Source: Nitrosospira multiformis
GTDB lineage: Bacteria; Pseudomonadota; Gammaproteobacteria; Burkholderiales; Nitrosomonadaceae
Assembly (NCBI RefSeq): GCF_003050865.1
Contig: NZ_QAOK01000012.1
Location: 1-64,000, forward strand
Direction: 5' to 3'
DNA length: 64,000 nucleotides
The first letter of the stretch is position 1. Each line of letters starts with the position of its first letter. A program made the position numbers and the translations under genes. Under the pieces are notes generated by a model. The model did no database searches and was not told the origin of the DNA. It saw nothing but the letters and a program-made list of their open reading frames with translations. Positions 54,801 through 64,000 of the stretch are shown in pieces.

Positions 54801-55604
54801 ATGGGTTTCTTCCCTCCGTTCACTGATGATCATCTTCAGCGTTACTTTCGCATCATTCAGGAAGGAACAGCAGTTCGTCGCCATTTTGATCTACTAAAAT
54901 GGCTGCAAGGGGAGGTGCAGCATTATTTGCCCCATGAGATCCTGCTTGCGGCTTGGGGCGATTTCGGCTCGAACAATATTCGATACGACATCATTTCCCC
55001 GCTACCCGGTCTCAGAACGGCGCAATTGCAGTTGGACCGGCTTTCTCCATTGCTGAGCGTATCCTACAACCGGTGGATTGAGAGGGGACGCATTCCTTGT
55101 GCATCCAGGGTTTGCGAGGCGCAGTTAGGCGTGTCGGAGATTCTTCAGGGGGATGGGGCGGCGCACTGCTCTTTCGGAAGAGCGTTACGCAACATGCGCT
55201 CGTCACTGTTCCATGGTATCAGTGATGAGCGCGGACACCATGACTGCCTTTATGTTGTCTTCAGTTCGAAGGATAAGCTTGACGATTCAACATTGATCGC
55301 AATGGAAATTCTGCTGCCCTACCTTGATACGGCTTTGCGCCGCGTAACACCCTTGCCGCAGCACTCCTGCAGGCCCTCCCTCCTCACAGATGCGCCGGAG
55401 TTCGATATCCGTGGGTTGAGCGAGCGAGAGGCCGAAATAATGACCTGGGTAAGAAAGGGCAAAACAAATGCCGAAATCGGCAGTATCCTGCGCATCAGTT
55501 CTTACACTGTCAAAAACCACCTGCACCAGATATTCCGGAAACTCGATGTCTACAACCGGGTGCAAGCCATTTCCAAAATTGAGCAACGTGTTGGTCATGG
55601 CTGA
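54801..55604 (+). CDS. epsA: LuxR-family regulator EpsA of the XrtB exopolysaccharide locus
   Basis: A 267-residue protein. The C-terminal LuxR HTH begins with IRGLSEREAEIMTWV and continues through NAEIGSILRISSYTVKNHL to about residue 260. The N-terminal part is a GAF-like sensor region with no clear ligand pocket. This architecture and its position before epsB match the transcriptional regulator of exosortase-B-linked polysaccharide loci. The 3' end overlaps epsB by 8 bases. Confidence 0.85.
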   Translation: MGFFPPFTDDHLQRYFRIIQEGTAVRRHFDLLKWLQGEVQHYLPHEILLAAWGDFGSNNIRYDIISPLPGLRTAQLQLDRLSPLLSVSYNRWIERGRIPCASRVCEAQLGVSEILQGDGAAHCSFGRALRNMRSSLFHGISDERGHHDCLYVVFSSKDKLDDSTLIAMEILLPYLDTALRRVTPLPQHSCRPSLLTDAPEFDIRGLSEREAEIMTWVRKGKTNAEIGSILRISSYTVKNHLHQIFRKLDVYNRVQAISKIEQRVGHG

Positions 55605-57015
55605 GGCAAATCCCACATTTTCCGCTTCAACTGTTACCACGCGCCAGACGAAAGGCCCGCTGGCTAACAATATGCTGAGCGCGGTCGAGTCAGTGCTTGA
55701 TCCGGCAATACTGACACTTTCGTTATGGCTGATAAGCACCAGTTTTGAAGGCGAGTTGCTCCCGCCTTACTTGATCCTGTCGGTGATCGTATTCTCTATC
55801 TCCTTTCCAGGTGCGTCACATCTCCGGTCATCCGTCAAAGTCCTTATCTTCGACGTGCTCTACACCTGGTTCTGGATGGCTTTACTACTGTTTTTTCTCG
55901 GTTTTGCCACCGGTTATATCGCACAATTCTCCAGCCAGGTGCTCATCACATGGCTATGGGCTGCGCCCTTAAGTCAAATCGGCGTCCATCTGCTGTTCCG
56001 TATCGCTGCACCCTATCTCCTCATGCTCCAGGGTCCGCCACAGCGCGCCATCATCGTTGGCATGAACGAGCAGGGGGCAGCGTTCGCCAGTCGTATCCAT
56101 GAAACGCGTTATTCCAATATGGAACTGGCCGGTTTTTTTGATGATCGGAATGAGAGCCGACTTCCACACACGCGCCATAATCCCTTGCTCGGAAGACTTC
56201 GAGAACTCCCTGAATTTGTCAAGGAGCACCGCATTCAGTTCATTTATCTGTCGTTGCCGATGGCCTCGCAGCCACGCATTCTGCATGTTCTCGACGAGCT
56301 GAAGGATACGACTGCTTCAATCTATTTCGTGCCTGACATGTTTATTACTGATCTTATCCAGGCGCGAAGCGGGACGGTGTGCGGTACGCCGGTTATCGCC
56401 GTCTGCGAATCCCCCTTTGCGGGTTCCAATGGGATCATTAAGCGGGCCAGCGACATTATCCTCTCGCTGCTGATCCTTCTACTCATATCGCCACTTCTGC
56501 TGCTCATCGCGACTGCCATCCGCTTGGATTCGCCAGGCCCCATTATTTTCAAGCAGCGACGCTATGGGCTGGACGGCGAGGAAATTCTCGTTTACAAGTT
56601 TCGATCGATGAGCGTCTGCGAAGATGGGAATACCATCCGGCAAGCACAAAGGGATGATTCCCGCATAACCCGCATCGGCGCTTTCCTGCGGAAGAATTCC
56701 CTGGACGAATTGCCGCAGTTCATCAATGTATTGCAGGGGCGCATGAGCATTGTCGGTCCCAGGCCTCATGCAGTGGCGCACAACGAGATATATCGCAATC
56801 TTATAAAAGGCTACATGATCCGGCACAAGGTAAAGCCGGGAATTACGGGTTGGGCGCAGGTCAATGGCTACCGCGGAGAGACAAGGACTCTGGACAAGAT
56901 GCAGGCGCGCATCGATCATGATCTCGATTATTTACGCAACTGGTCGTTGCGGCTCGATTTGCACATCATCTGCAAGACTATTCTGGTAGTACTGAAAGAT
57001 CGGGCTGCATATTAA
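55597..57015 (+). CDS. epsB: Undecaprenyl-phosphate glucose phosphotransferase (EpsB)
   Basis: A 472-residue protein from the ATG at 55597 (the frame opens at 55468 within epsA). Four N-terminal membrane helices are followed by a Rossmann-like domain and a fifth helix near 295-315, then the bacterial sugar transferase domain with KQRRYGLDGEEILVYKFRSM, RIGAFLRKNSLDELPQ and SIVGPRPHA. It starts polysaccharide repeat synthesis by adding glucose-phosphate to undecaprenyl phosphate. Confidence 0.92.
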   Translation: MAEANPTFSASTVTTRQTKGPLANNMLSAVESVLDPAILTLSLWLISTSFEGELLPPYLILSVIVFSISFPGASHLRSSVKVLIFDVLYTWFWMALLLFFLGFATGYIAQFSSQVLITWLWAAPLSQIGVHLLFRIAAPYLLMLQGPPQRAIIVGMNEQGAAFASRIHETRYSNMELAGFFDDRNESRLPHTRHNPLLGRLRELPEFVKEHRIQFIYLSLPMASQPRILHVLDELKDTTASIYFVPDMFITDLIQARSGTVCGTPVIAVCESPFAGSNGIIKRASDIILSLLILLLISPLLLLIATAIRLDSPGPIIFKQRRYGLDGEEILVYKFRSMSVCEDGNTIRQAQRDDSRITRIGAFLRKNSLDELPQFINVLQGRMSIVGPRPHAVAHNEIYRNLIKGYMIRHKVKPGITGWAQVNGYRGETRTLDKMQARIDHDLDYLRNWSLRLDLHIICKTILVVLKDRAAY

Positions 57016-57144
57016 ATGCTTCCCTCCATGCGCCGCAAAGCCTCTCAGCACCCGTTAACACGAATACCACTTCCGCTATCCTCCCGTTAGTCAAGGTGAT
57101 ACTCTTGCAGCCTTCTTTGTATCGGAAAGATAGAGATATCTAAA

Positions 57145-58467
57145 ATGAAAAAAAGATTGCCGTTAAATCTTTCCCTTGGTCGCCGTCGTTGGATCGCAGT
57201 AATTGCTCCTTTATTAGGTTTTTTTTTGTTGGATGCGCAACAGGTAATGGCTCAACAGTCGATACCGCATCCCCCTAGGATGGTTCCCGACAAGACTTTC
57301 AGTGTGACCGCAGGCACCACGTTTACGTACGACAGCAATGTCTTTCGTTTGTCTTCCCTTGTTGACCCGGTTGCTTTTACCGGCCAACCACGTAGAGCCG
57401 ATCAGATCATTATCACGTCTGCAACTCTGGGGTTTAATAAAAGATATTCCATGCAACGCTTCGAGGTAACCGGCACCTTGATTGATAATCGTTACATGAA
57501 CTTTGATTTTCTTGATTTTCTCGGAAAAAATTACAGCGCGGCCTGGTATTGGTATGTAACCCCTTATCTGTATGGCAGATTGACTAGCCGTCACAGTGAA
57601 GCGCTTAACAATTTTGCAAACCTCTCCGGTTTTGTGAATGCTACGAACCGCAACCTGCGCACCAATGACAACTATCATTTCGACGGGGTTCTTGAGCTTA
57701 ACAGGGCTTGGCATCTCATTGGGGGCCTGGACCATAGCGTCATGAAGAACAGCCGCCTGACCATTCAGGATTTTAATAATAAGGTTTCCTCGGTGGAGGG
57801 GGGAATACGCTATGTCTCAAGTTCCGGTGGCTCGCTTACTTACAAAGTGAGAAGCGGGCGCGGAGAGTTCATCGATCGACCGGAGCCCCGTGCCGACGTT
57901 CTCTTTGATACCCGTTTCGATGAAATGGAGCACGAGCTCCGCATGCGTTGGCCCATCACGGTCAAGACCTCCATAGAGGGACGAGTTGGCTACCTCGATC
58001 GTCAGCATGCTCATTTTCCCCAGCGCGACTTCGCCGGCTTCGTGGGCGATCTCAATATAAGTTGGATGCCGACCAGCAAAGTGCAAGTGGTGGGGGGATG
58101 GTCCAGACAATTATCCAATTATCAGACTGCACCATTTGCCTTTCAGCATTCTATCTTTGAGCGTTTCTCGAGTAGTTACATTGCCACCAATCGCTTCTCG
58201 ATTGCCCCGACGTGGCAAATCACGGAAAAGACTGCATTGCGGGTGCGCTATGATTATGTTCTAAGTGATTTTCATGGCGCTGTTATTCCCCTTCCTACAG
58301 AGAGTCGGAGCGATCAAATGCATTCCGGTTTGGTTGCTCTTGATTGGCGGCCACTTAACACACTCTATTTAAGCGCCGCTTTTCATCGGGATCATCGCAG
58401 TTCCAACCATCGCGGCTTTGATTTTGACAGCACCGCAGGAAGTGTTTCGGCCACGCTTAATTTCTGA
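57145..58467 (+). CDS. epsL: Outer membrane beta-barrel exopolysaccharide protein EpsL
   Basis: A 440-residue protein with a signal peptide (residues 1-32, ending in VMA). The rest alternates aromatic and polar residues in amphipathic strands (RYMNFDFLDF, HLIGGLDHSV, KVQVVGGWSRQL), ending with SVSATLNF, the terminal aromatic of an outer membrane barrel. Size and position match EpsL of exosortase-B loci, thought to export polysaccharide or help secretion. Confidence 0.85.
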   Translation: MKKRLPLNLSLGRRRWIAVIAPLLGFFLLDAQQVMAQQSIPHPPRMVPDKTFSVTAGTTFTYDSNVFRLSSLVDPVAFTGQPRRADQIIITSATLGFNKRYSMQRFEVTGTLIDNRYMNFDFLDFLGKNYSAAWYWYVTPYLYGRLTSRHSEALNNFANLSGFVNATNRNLRTNDNYHFDGVLELNRAWHLIGGLDHSVMKNSRLTIQDFNNKVSSVEGGIRYVSSSGGSLTYKVRSGRGEFIDRPEPRADVLFDTRFDEMEHELRMRWPITVKTSIEGRVGYLDRQHAHFPQRDFAGFVGDLNISWMPTSKVQVVGGWSRQLSNYQTAPFAFQHSIFERFSSSYIATNRFSIAPTWQITEKTALRVRYDYVLSDFHGAVIPLPTESRSDQMHSGLVALDWRPLNTLYLSAAFHRDHRSSNHRGFDFDSTAGSVSATLNF

Positions 58468-58728
58468 TGATCAAGCAACCATGTTTCGCTATTATTACTA
58501 CTGAGGAGTGGGGAGAAGGTGATTTACAATGAGAGTCTGATAGTACGAACGGACTATTGCGGCCAAATACCACCTCGGCTACCGTGGTTGTCAAGTACCT
58601 GAATTACACGACCGTATTGATGAGAATCTGTACTGACGGGAAGTTTAAAATACTTGAAACACCGAATTGTTTTAAATTATTTGTCCTATTCTTTAACCGA
58701 AAGCCAATGGCTCAACAAATTTGATCAT

Positions 58729-59700
58729 ATGAAAATGAATCGTCAGAAATTCATAACGCCACTATTACTCCCGTTGCTTGCTTTAGGATTCGTGGCCTGC
58801 GACAAAAAAGAATCACAACAACCGGCCAGTCAGGTAGCGGCCAAAGTAAATTCCGGCGAAATCTCCGTGCATCAGCTCAATTATGTTCTGGCTAGAGCTA
58901 CGCGCAATAGCGCAAGTTCTCCGGAAAACGCATCCAGAATTCGGCAGGAAGTTCTTGACCGCCTGGTCGATCAGGAGCTTGCGGTAGAACAGGCTATCAA
59001 TAAAAAACTTGACCGTTCACCGGAGGTTCTCATGGCCCTGGATAACGCTCGTAGAGAGATTCTTGCACGTGCCTATCTCGAGCAGATCACTGCGGCCACC
59101 CCAAAGCCAACCGTCGAAGAAGCAGAAACCTACTATTCGGAGCATCCTCAGCTTTTCGCGGAACGCCGCATTTATAACATACAGGAAATTGTCCTTCCTT
59201 CATCAGCCGGTATCACGGACGAACTGCGGCAAATGCTCGACTCGGGCAAGCCCATGGAAGACATTGCAAAGTGGCTGAAAGGCAAGGAGATAAAGTTTGC
59301 CGCTGGCAGCGCAACACGTTCTGCCGAGCAGATTCCTCTCGAGCTCCTGCCCAAGATACATCCACTGAAACCCGGCCAGGGCTTGCTCATCCAGGGTCCG
59401 CAATCGATTACCCTCATGCGCATTGCCGCCGCACAAACAGTGCCGATTACCGAAGCAGCGGCGTTACCGCGTATCCAGCAGTTTCTTGGAAATCAGCGTG
59501 CAACAGAAGCTGCGAGGGGGGAAATAAAAGCTCTCAAGGCAAAAGCCAATATCACCTATATGGGCGAATTCGCTGCTCCGGATAAAAATGTATCCGGCGG
59601 AGAACATTCCGCTCCGTCAGTCGCCAGTACTACGGATACGAATTCACCGCAAGTCGATAATACCGGCCTTGAAAAGGGTGCGGCTGGTTTGTTGAGATAA
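58729..59700 (+). CDS. epsD: EpsD-family peptidyl-prolyl isomerase lipoprotein
   Basis: A 323-residue protein from the ATG at 58729 (an ATG at 58735 is also possible; the frame opens at 58654). The lipoprotein signal ends in LALGFVAC. A SurA-like N-terminal domain with QEVLDRLVDQELAVEQAI is followed by a parvulin-type region with RRIYNIQEIV. The C-terminal tail is Ser/Asp-rich and unstructured. The family is specific to EpsH/XrtB polysaccharide loci and probably helps fold outer membrane components. Confidence 0.85.
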   Translation: MKMNRQKFITPLLLPLLALGFVACDKKESQQPASQVAAKVNSGEISVHQLNYVLARATRNSASSPENASRIRQEVLDRLVDQELAVEQAINKKLDRSPEVLMALDNARREILARAYLEQITAATPKPTVEEAETYYSEHPQLFAERRIYNIQEIVLPSSAGITDELRQMLDSGKPMEDIAKWLKGKEIKFAAGSATRSAEQIPLELLPKIHPLKPGQGLLIQGPQSITLMRIAAAQTVPITEAAALPRIQQFLGNQRATEAARGEIKALKAKANITYMGEFAAPDKNVSGGEHSAPSVASTTDTNSPQVDNTGLEKGAAGLLR

Positions 59701-59728
59701 CGCAATTATCAAGAGGAAGTTCGACAAT

Positions 59729-60523
59729 ATGTTCCAAATTTTGGTTCGTACCTTGATCCTTTTATCAATGTTGTCTTCGGCTAAGGCTTTTGCCGAGAGC
59801 CCTGACTACCCGCTGGGTCCGGGTGATATCCTGCGCGTTCAGGTTTTTCAAAACCCCGACCTTACTACTGAAACCCGAGTTTCCGAAAGTGGTTCCATCA
59901 CGTTTCCACTGGTTGGCGCTCTCGAGGTCGGAGGGCTTTCTGTTGCTTCTGCCGAAAATAAGCTTGCAGCCGCCCTTAAAAAGGGTGGTTTCATAAAGCA
60001 ACCCCAGGTAACCATTGTCCTCCTGCAGATGCGAGGCAATCAGGTGAGTGTGCTTGGCCAGGTCAACCGGCCGGGCCGTTTTCCCTTGGAAACACTCAGC
60101 AGGGTGAGTGATATGCTAGCTGCCGCCGGTGGTACTACCGCGCTTGGTGATGACTACGCCATTGTTACCGGTACACGCAACGGACAGGCCTTCCGAAAGG
60201 TGATCGATATTCCTGCTCTCTATCTGGACGAAAGATCAGAGGAGGATATCATTCTTGCCGGAGGGGATACGATTTATGTCCATCGCGCGCCGGTTTTTTA
60301 CATTTATGGGGAGGCGCAACGACCTGGGGCCTATCGTATCGAACGGGGCATGACTGTTATGCAGGCCTTGGCTCAGGGTGGCGGTCCTACTCCCCGAGGT
60401 AGCGAATGGTGGCTGCGTCTTCATCGGAGAAACGCGGAAGGAGTCGTAGAGAAGCTTTCACCCGAAATGACCGACGCTGTCCAGCCCAATGACATAATCT
60501 ATGTGCGTGAAAGCATTTTCTGA
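59729..60523 (+). CDS. epsE: Polysaccharide export protein EpsE (Wza-like)
   Basis: A 264-residue protein with a signal peptide (about residues 1-22). YPLGPGDILRVQVFQNPDLT and ETRVSESGSITFPLVGAL form the poly-export domain, and VNRPGRFPLE and GEAQRPGAYRIERG are two SLBB repeats. Unlike Wza there is no lipobox cysteine. It forms the periplasmic/outer membrane export channel. AGAGGAAG precedes the ATG. Confidence 0.92.
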   Translation: MFQILVRTLILLSMLSSAKAFAESPDYPLGPGDILRVQVFQNPDLTTETRVSESGSITFPLVGALEVGGLSVASAENKLAAALKKGGFIKQPQVTIVLLQMRGNQVSVLGQVNRPGRFPLETLSRVSDMLAAAGGTTALGDDYAIVTGTRNGQAFRKVIDIPALYLDERSEEDIILAGGDTIYVHRAPVFYIYGEAQRPGAYRIERGMTVMQALAQGGGPTPRGSEWWLRLHRRNAEGVVEKLSPEMTDAVQPNDIIYVRESIF

Positions 60524-60535
60524 CGCTGACATAAT

Positions 60536-61924
60536 ATGACCTTTCATCAATTCCTGCTTATCCTTCGAGCGCGTCACAAAGTGGTGTTCTTCACTTTGCT
60601 GTTTGTCGTTCTAGCGACACTCCTGGTCAGCTTGCTGCTGCCGAAGCAATATACAGCAACTGCCGCAGTAGTGGTGGATATCAAATCCCCTGATCCGGTC
60701 GCCGGCATGGTTCTGCCGGCTTTGGCTGCTCCTGCATACATGGCCACCCAGGTCGACATCATTAATAGCGACCGTGTAGCCCGACGTGTTGTGAAAATGC
60801 TGCGAATGGATGAGAACCCGCTTATCAAAGAGCAATGGGTCGAGGATGGTGAAAAGGGCGATCTCGTAGCCGGGTTGGCAGACTTGCTTAAACAGAAACT
60901 GGACGTTAAACCGTCACGCGAAAGCAACGTCATACAAATAGAGTACACCGGAAACGAACCAAACTTTGCGGCAGCTGTTGCAAACGCCTTCGCTCAGGCA
61001 TATATCGACGTCAACCTCGATCTGAAAGTTGCTCCCGCTCGCCAATATGCCGAGTGGTTTAAAGATCAGACCCGGGCGATGCGTGACAGACTCGAGAAAG
61101 CCAAGGGAGCGCTCTCGGCTTATCAGCAGAATACCGGTCTGGTTGGTACCGATGAACGTCTTGATTATGAAATTGCGAAGCTCAACGATCTTTCTACCCA
61201 ACTTACCCTCATCCAGGCACAGACATCCGACAGCAGCAGCAAACGGAAAGGGAGAGAGGATCCGGAAACGTTAGCGGAGGTAATCCAGAATCCGCTCGTA
61301 AATGGTCTCAAGGCAGACATTGCCCGGCTCGAGGCCAAACTTCAGGAAGCCAGTGTTAACCTCGGAGCAAATCACCCCCAGACGAAGCGCTCTCAGACCG
61401 AACTCGCATCGCTAAGGAACAAGTTGGCAGCTGAGATAAGCAAAATACACGGCAGTATTGGTACATCCTATGAGGTGGGGAAGAGAAAAGAAGAAGAATT
61501 GCTGGAAGCAATGGAGAAGCAGAAAGAGCGGGTGCTTGAACTCAACAGGCAACGTGACCAGTTGAGTGTTCTTAAGGGCGATGTCGAAGCCGCCCAGCGT
61601 GATTTCGAGGGCGTGAGCCAACGCTCGGCTCTAACCCGGCTCGAGAGCCTCTCAGTGCAAACCAACATTGCCACACTAAATCCCGCTACGATACCGATAA
61701 GCCACTCCAAGCCCAAGATACTGCTCAATATGTTGATTGCTACTTTTCTTGGCACGCTGCTCGGTGTCGGAGTAGCTTTGATGCTGGAAATCATGAATCG
61801 CCGGGTGCGCTCTGCGGATGATTTACTTGAGGTTATGGAGGTACCCGTCCTCGCAGTTCTATCAGGCCCACCTCGAAAACTTCCCAAGCGGATTCCGAAG
61901 CTACTCAAAGCGGAATCGAGCTGA
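60536..61924 (+). CDS. epsF: Chain length determinant protein EpsF (Wzz-like)
   Basis: A 462-residue polysaccharide co-polymerase. Transmembrane helices at about residues 15-35 and 400-420 flank a periplasmic domain with the long coiled coil around residues 170-360. PATIPISHSKPKI before the second helix is the Wzz signature. It controls polymer length together with the EpsG kinase encoded next. It lies 12 bases after epsE. Confidence 0.92.
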   Translation: MTFHQFLLILRARHKVVFFTLLFVVLATLLVSLLLPKQYTATAAVVVDIKSPDPVAGMVLPALAAPAYMATQVDIINSDRVARRVVKMLRMDENPLIKEQWVEDGEKGDLVAGLADLLKQKLDVKPSRESNVIQIEYTGNEPNFAAAVANAFAQAYIDVNLDLKVAPARQYAEWFKDQTRAMRDRLEKAKGALSAYQQNTGLVGTDERLDYEIAKLNDLSTQLTLIQAQTSDSSSKRKGREDPETLAEVIQNPLVNGLKADIARLEAKLQEASVNLGANHPQTKRSQTELASLRNKLAAEISKIHGSIGTSYEVGKRKEEELLEAMEKQKERVLELNRQRDQLSVLKGDVEAAQRDFEGVSQRSALTRLESLSVQTNIATLNPATIPISHSKPKILLNMLIATFLGTLLGVGVALMLEIMNRRVRSADDLLEVMEVPVLAVLSGPPRKLPKRIPKLLKAESS

Positions 61925-61946
61925 TATCTCAAACGGAAATTAAGCC

Positions 61947-62876
61947 ATGAATCCTGTCAGCGCAAGTCTACCCACTATTAAACGCAGTCATACCTCAAAC
62001 CCGCGGGAACCATTCCTGACCGGACGAACCCAAACTGTGGGGAACGGCAGTTCGATTGGAGCGATTCTCATAGGTGCGGGGAGGTTATCCGAAGAAAATA
62101 TAAGCCGCATATTGGAGGTCCAGGCGGAGCAGGGGCAACGCTTTGGAGAAGTTGCCGTTAACCTCGGTTTTCTTACGGAGGATGATGTACGTTTTGCTCT
62201 CTCTCGTCAGTTTAACAATCTCTATCTCCCCGCAGGAGACGAGAGTCTCAGTCATCATTTACTCGCGGCCTACAAGCCATTCAGTCCTGTCGTTGAGCAC
62301 CTGCGGGGTCTGCGTAGCCAACTTATGCTACGCTGGTTTCATCCTGATGCTGATCAGAACGTGCTTGCCATCGTAAGCCCGGGTGCTGGCGAAGGCCGCA
62401 GCTTTATAGCTGCGAATCTGGCCATTATTTTTTCGCAGTTGGGCAAGAGCACCCTCCTTATTGACGCAAATCTTCGTGCCCCTCGTCAACAGGAGTTTTT
62501 TAAGACACGTGCCGGAACGGGTTTATCCGGCTTTCTCGCAGGCCGGGGTGGCCTGGATTGTATTATCAGGATTCCATCATTACTCGGGCTTTCCCTATTG
62601 CCAGCGGGTGCAGTGCCGCCAAACCCGCAGGAACTGATCGGCCGTCCCGTTTTCTCTAATTTATTGCAATCGCTCGGTGCTGAGTTCGATATTGTTATTT
62701 TGGATACACCGGCAGCAGGCGCATATGCAGAAGCGCAAATCATAGCAACCGAAGCTTCCACTGCTTTGATCGTAGTTCGCAAAGACCATACACCGGTATC
62801 GCGAGCAGCCGAACTTGCGGGGCGCTTCCAGCAGACAGGTGTTTCAATGGTGGGATCAGTGTTGAATGAATTCTGA
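61947..62876 (+). CDS. epsG: Chain length regulator / BY-type kinase EpsG
   Basis: A 309-residue protein. Residues 25-100 form a GspE/MshEN N-terminal-like domain (ILIGAGRLSEENISRILEVQ). The ATPase domain has the P-loop SPGAGEGRSFIAANLA (GEGR where most BY kinases have GEGK), Walker A' LLIDANLR and IVILDTPAAG as Walker B. There is no C-terminal tyrosine cluster. The R in place of K is, as far as I recall, common in EpsG proteins of this locus. It acts with EpsF on polymer length. Confidence 0.85.
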   Translation: MNPVSASLPTIKRSHTSNPREPFLTGRTQTVGNGSSIGAILIGAGRLSEENISRILEVQAEQGQRFGEVAVNLGFLTEDDVRFALSRQFNNLYLPAGDESLSHHLLAAYKPFSPVVEHLRGLRSQLMLRWFHPDADQNVLAIVSPGAGEGRSFIAANLAIIFSQLGKSTLLIDANLRAPRQQEFFKTRAGTGLSGFLAGRGGLDCIIRIPSLLGLSLLPAGAVPPNPQELIGRPVFSNLLQSLGAEFDIVILDTPAAGAYAEAQIIATEASTALIVVRKDHTPVSRAAELAGRFQQTGVSMVGSVLNEF

Positions 62877-63105
62877 TAATTAAAGCACTGATATGCACTT
62901 GGTAGTACTACGATAACTGAGCGCGACTCTAATTCAATGGAGGGTCCGTAAACGTAAAAACTGCGTCGGAACGCGTGGCGCTGGTATCTATTCGAAGATT
63001 GATCTCGAATTCACGAAAAAAGAACGGTTTGGGGTAATCTATTCAAGCAAAATCCCAGCATTAGCGACATCTCTCTAGTGCAAAAGATGCGAAATAATCC
63101 GCAAG

Positions 63106-64000
63106 ATGGCTATTAATTCTTCAATTATCTTAACTAAAAAGAACCTGCTTGGGGGATCGCGTGACCCTCTGCTCTTGTGGCTGCCTATCATTATCGGGTT
63201 AACCGTACTTTATCTACCTAGCCTGGTTGACCTATTTCGAGGTATCTGGTCTACTGATCAGCAAGCTCATGGCCCGATTGTTCTCAGCATCGCCTGTTGG
63301 CTTATTTACCGGAAGTGGCCACTAATGTGGCAACGAAGTGCGAACCAGTCCTCGGCCCCTGCCGGGTGGCTGATCTTTATAATTGGACTAGTGCTCTACG
63401 TCATCGGGCGCTCTCAAGAAATCCTATTGCTCGAGATAGGCTCGGTAATCTGGCTGCTTGCCTCTATCCTCTTGCTTGTGTGTGGAACAACTGCGCTCAG
63501 GATGCAGTGGTTTCCGCTCTTTTTCATGTTATTCATGATTCCTCTTCCGTCGGCTCTCGTTGATGCCGTGACAATGCCGATGAAAATGGCAGTTTCCTAT
63601 GTGGCGGAAACTATTCTTTTCTGGTTCAACTATCCTATCGCCCGTACCGGCGTTATCCTGCAAATCGGGCAATACAAGCTACTCGTCGCCGATGCGTGTG
63701 CCGGGCTGCACACCCTCTTTACACTCGAAGCACTGGGACTGCTCTACCTTAATCTGATTCGTCACGACTCGTTATTCAGAAATATCGCCTTGGCAATTTT
63801 TATTGTTCCGATATCCTTTACCGCCAACGTTATTCGCGTAATGGTATTAACGCTTATCACTTATCATTTTGGGGACGAGGCTGGCCAGGGCTTCTTACAC
63901 GGATTTGCGGGTATGGTACTTTTCCTTAGTGCCCTGCTTCTGATCATAGGTACCGATTCCCTGCTACAACTGCTGGTCAAGCTGCGGGGTGTTCGGAGTA
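63106..64000 (+). CDS. xrtB: Exosortase B (XrtB/EpsH), 3' end outside the window
   Basis: The ATG at 63106 opens a frame still open at the window edge (298 codons seen). It encodes a polytopic membrane protein. The exosortase active site is LLVADACAGLHTLFTLE (catalytic Cys), NVIRVMVLT (Arg) and FLHGFAGM (His), with the N-terminal DQQAHGPIVL motif typical of the family. Exosortases cleave PEP-CTERM sorting signals and attach the proteins for export with polysaccharide. Position after epsG identifies the B type. Confidence 0.93.
   Translation, partial: MAINSSIILTKKNLLGGSRDPLLLWLPIIIGLTVLYLPSLVDLFRGIWSTDQQAHGPIVLSIACWLIYRKWPLMWQRSANQSSAPAGWLIFIIGLVLYVIGRSQEILLLEIGSVIWLLASILLLVCGTTALRMQWFPLFFMLFMIPLPSALVDAVTMPMKMAVSYVAETILFWFNYPIARTGVILQIGQYKLLVADACAGLHTLFTLEALGLLYLNLIRHDSLFRNIALAIFIVPISFTANVIRVMVLTLITYHFGDEAGQGFLHGFAGMVLFLSALLLIIGTDSLLQLLVKLRGVRS

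Overview
The window reads as chromosomal DNA of a betaproteobacterium, most probably a Nitrosospira-like ammonia oxidiser (Nitrosomonadaceae). This rests on the gene set and order: a betaproteobacterial cytochrome oxidase assembly cluster, a glutathione cluster of the Acidithiobacillus ferrooxidans type followed by a permease-less PTS relay, a split glycine decarboxylase, and a Methylobacillus-like epsA-B-L-D-E-F-G-XrtB exopolysaccharide locus. No ammonia oxidation gene is present, so the genus is inference.

Layout. 1-3.3 kb: end of a heme-copper oxidase subunit III gene, then SURF1, a small thioredoxin-fold protein, heme O synthase and SCO. 3.4-10.6 kb: housekeeping genes (FAD-linked oxidase, BON lipoprotein, YraN, RsmI, small thioredoxin, SixA, Kup). 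10.8-15.6 kb: a CHASE-domain remnant and sbcDC. 16.1-18.9 kb: an accessory cassette with a Tat-like precursor, a frameshifted PqqD-like gene, an HPr-kinase-related protein and a nucleotidyltransferase. 19.1-21.6 kb: tRNA-Arg(CCG), a membrane-anchored cytochrome c, ApaH and an acyltransferase. 21.7-28.6 kb: a long minus-strand operon headed by a tandem glycine riboswitch with an intrinsic terminator, encoding GcvT, GcvH, GcvPA, thiol peroxidase, GcvPB, a PfkB kinase and a glycine-zipper lipoprotein. 29-35.7 kb: an ExeA/DamX-like ATPase, gshA, gshB and the PTS relay (IIA, HPr, EI). 35.9-42.4 kb: metXW, ampG, xth, pyrE, a LEA-like lipoprotein, RNase P RNA and a His/Gly-rich membrane-anchored protein. 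42.7-47 kb: a four-gene minus-strand operon (acyl-AMP/ACP ligase, epimerase-type reductase, ACP, alpha-oxoamine synthase) with the composition and order of the bacterial ceramide synthesis cluster. 47.6-53.3 kb: SpoIIAA-like protein, Rieske oxygenase, xseB-ispA-dxs and folE2. 53.4-53.8 kb: tRNA-Pro, tRNA-Arg and tRNA-His. 54.1-64 kb: a decayed IS3 fragment, then the eps/exosortase B locus running off the right edge.

How it fits together. The most interesting parts are the HPr-rel-A-type cassette (a Tat-like substrate plus PqqD-like, kinase-like and nucleotidyltransferase proteins, function unknown), the predicted sphingolipid cluster, and the glycine-regulated operon with a peroxidase gene between the two halves of glycine decarboxylase. 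All homology calls come from reading motifs and gene order by eye; no database search was run.
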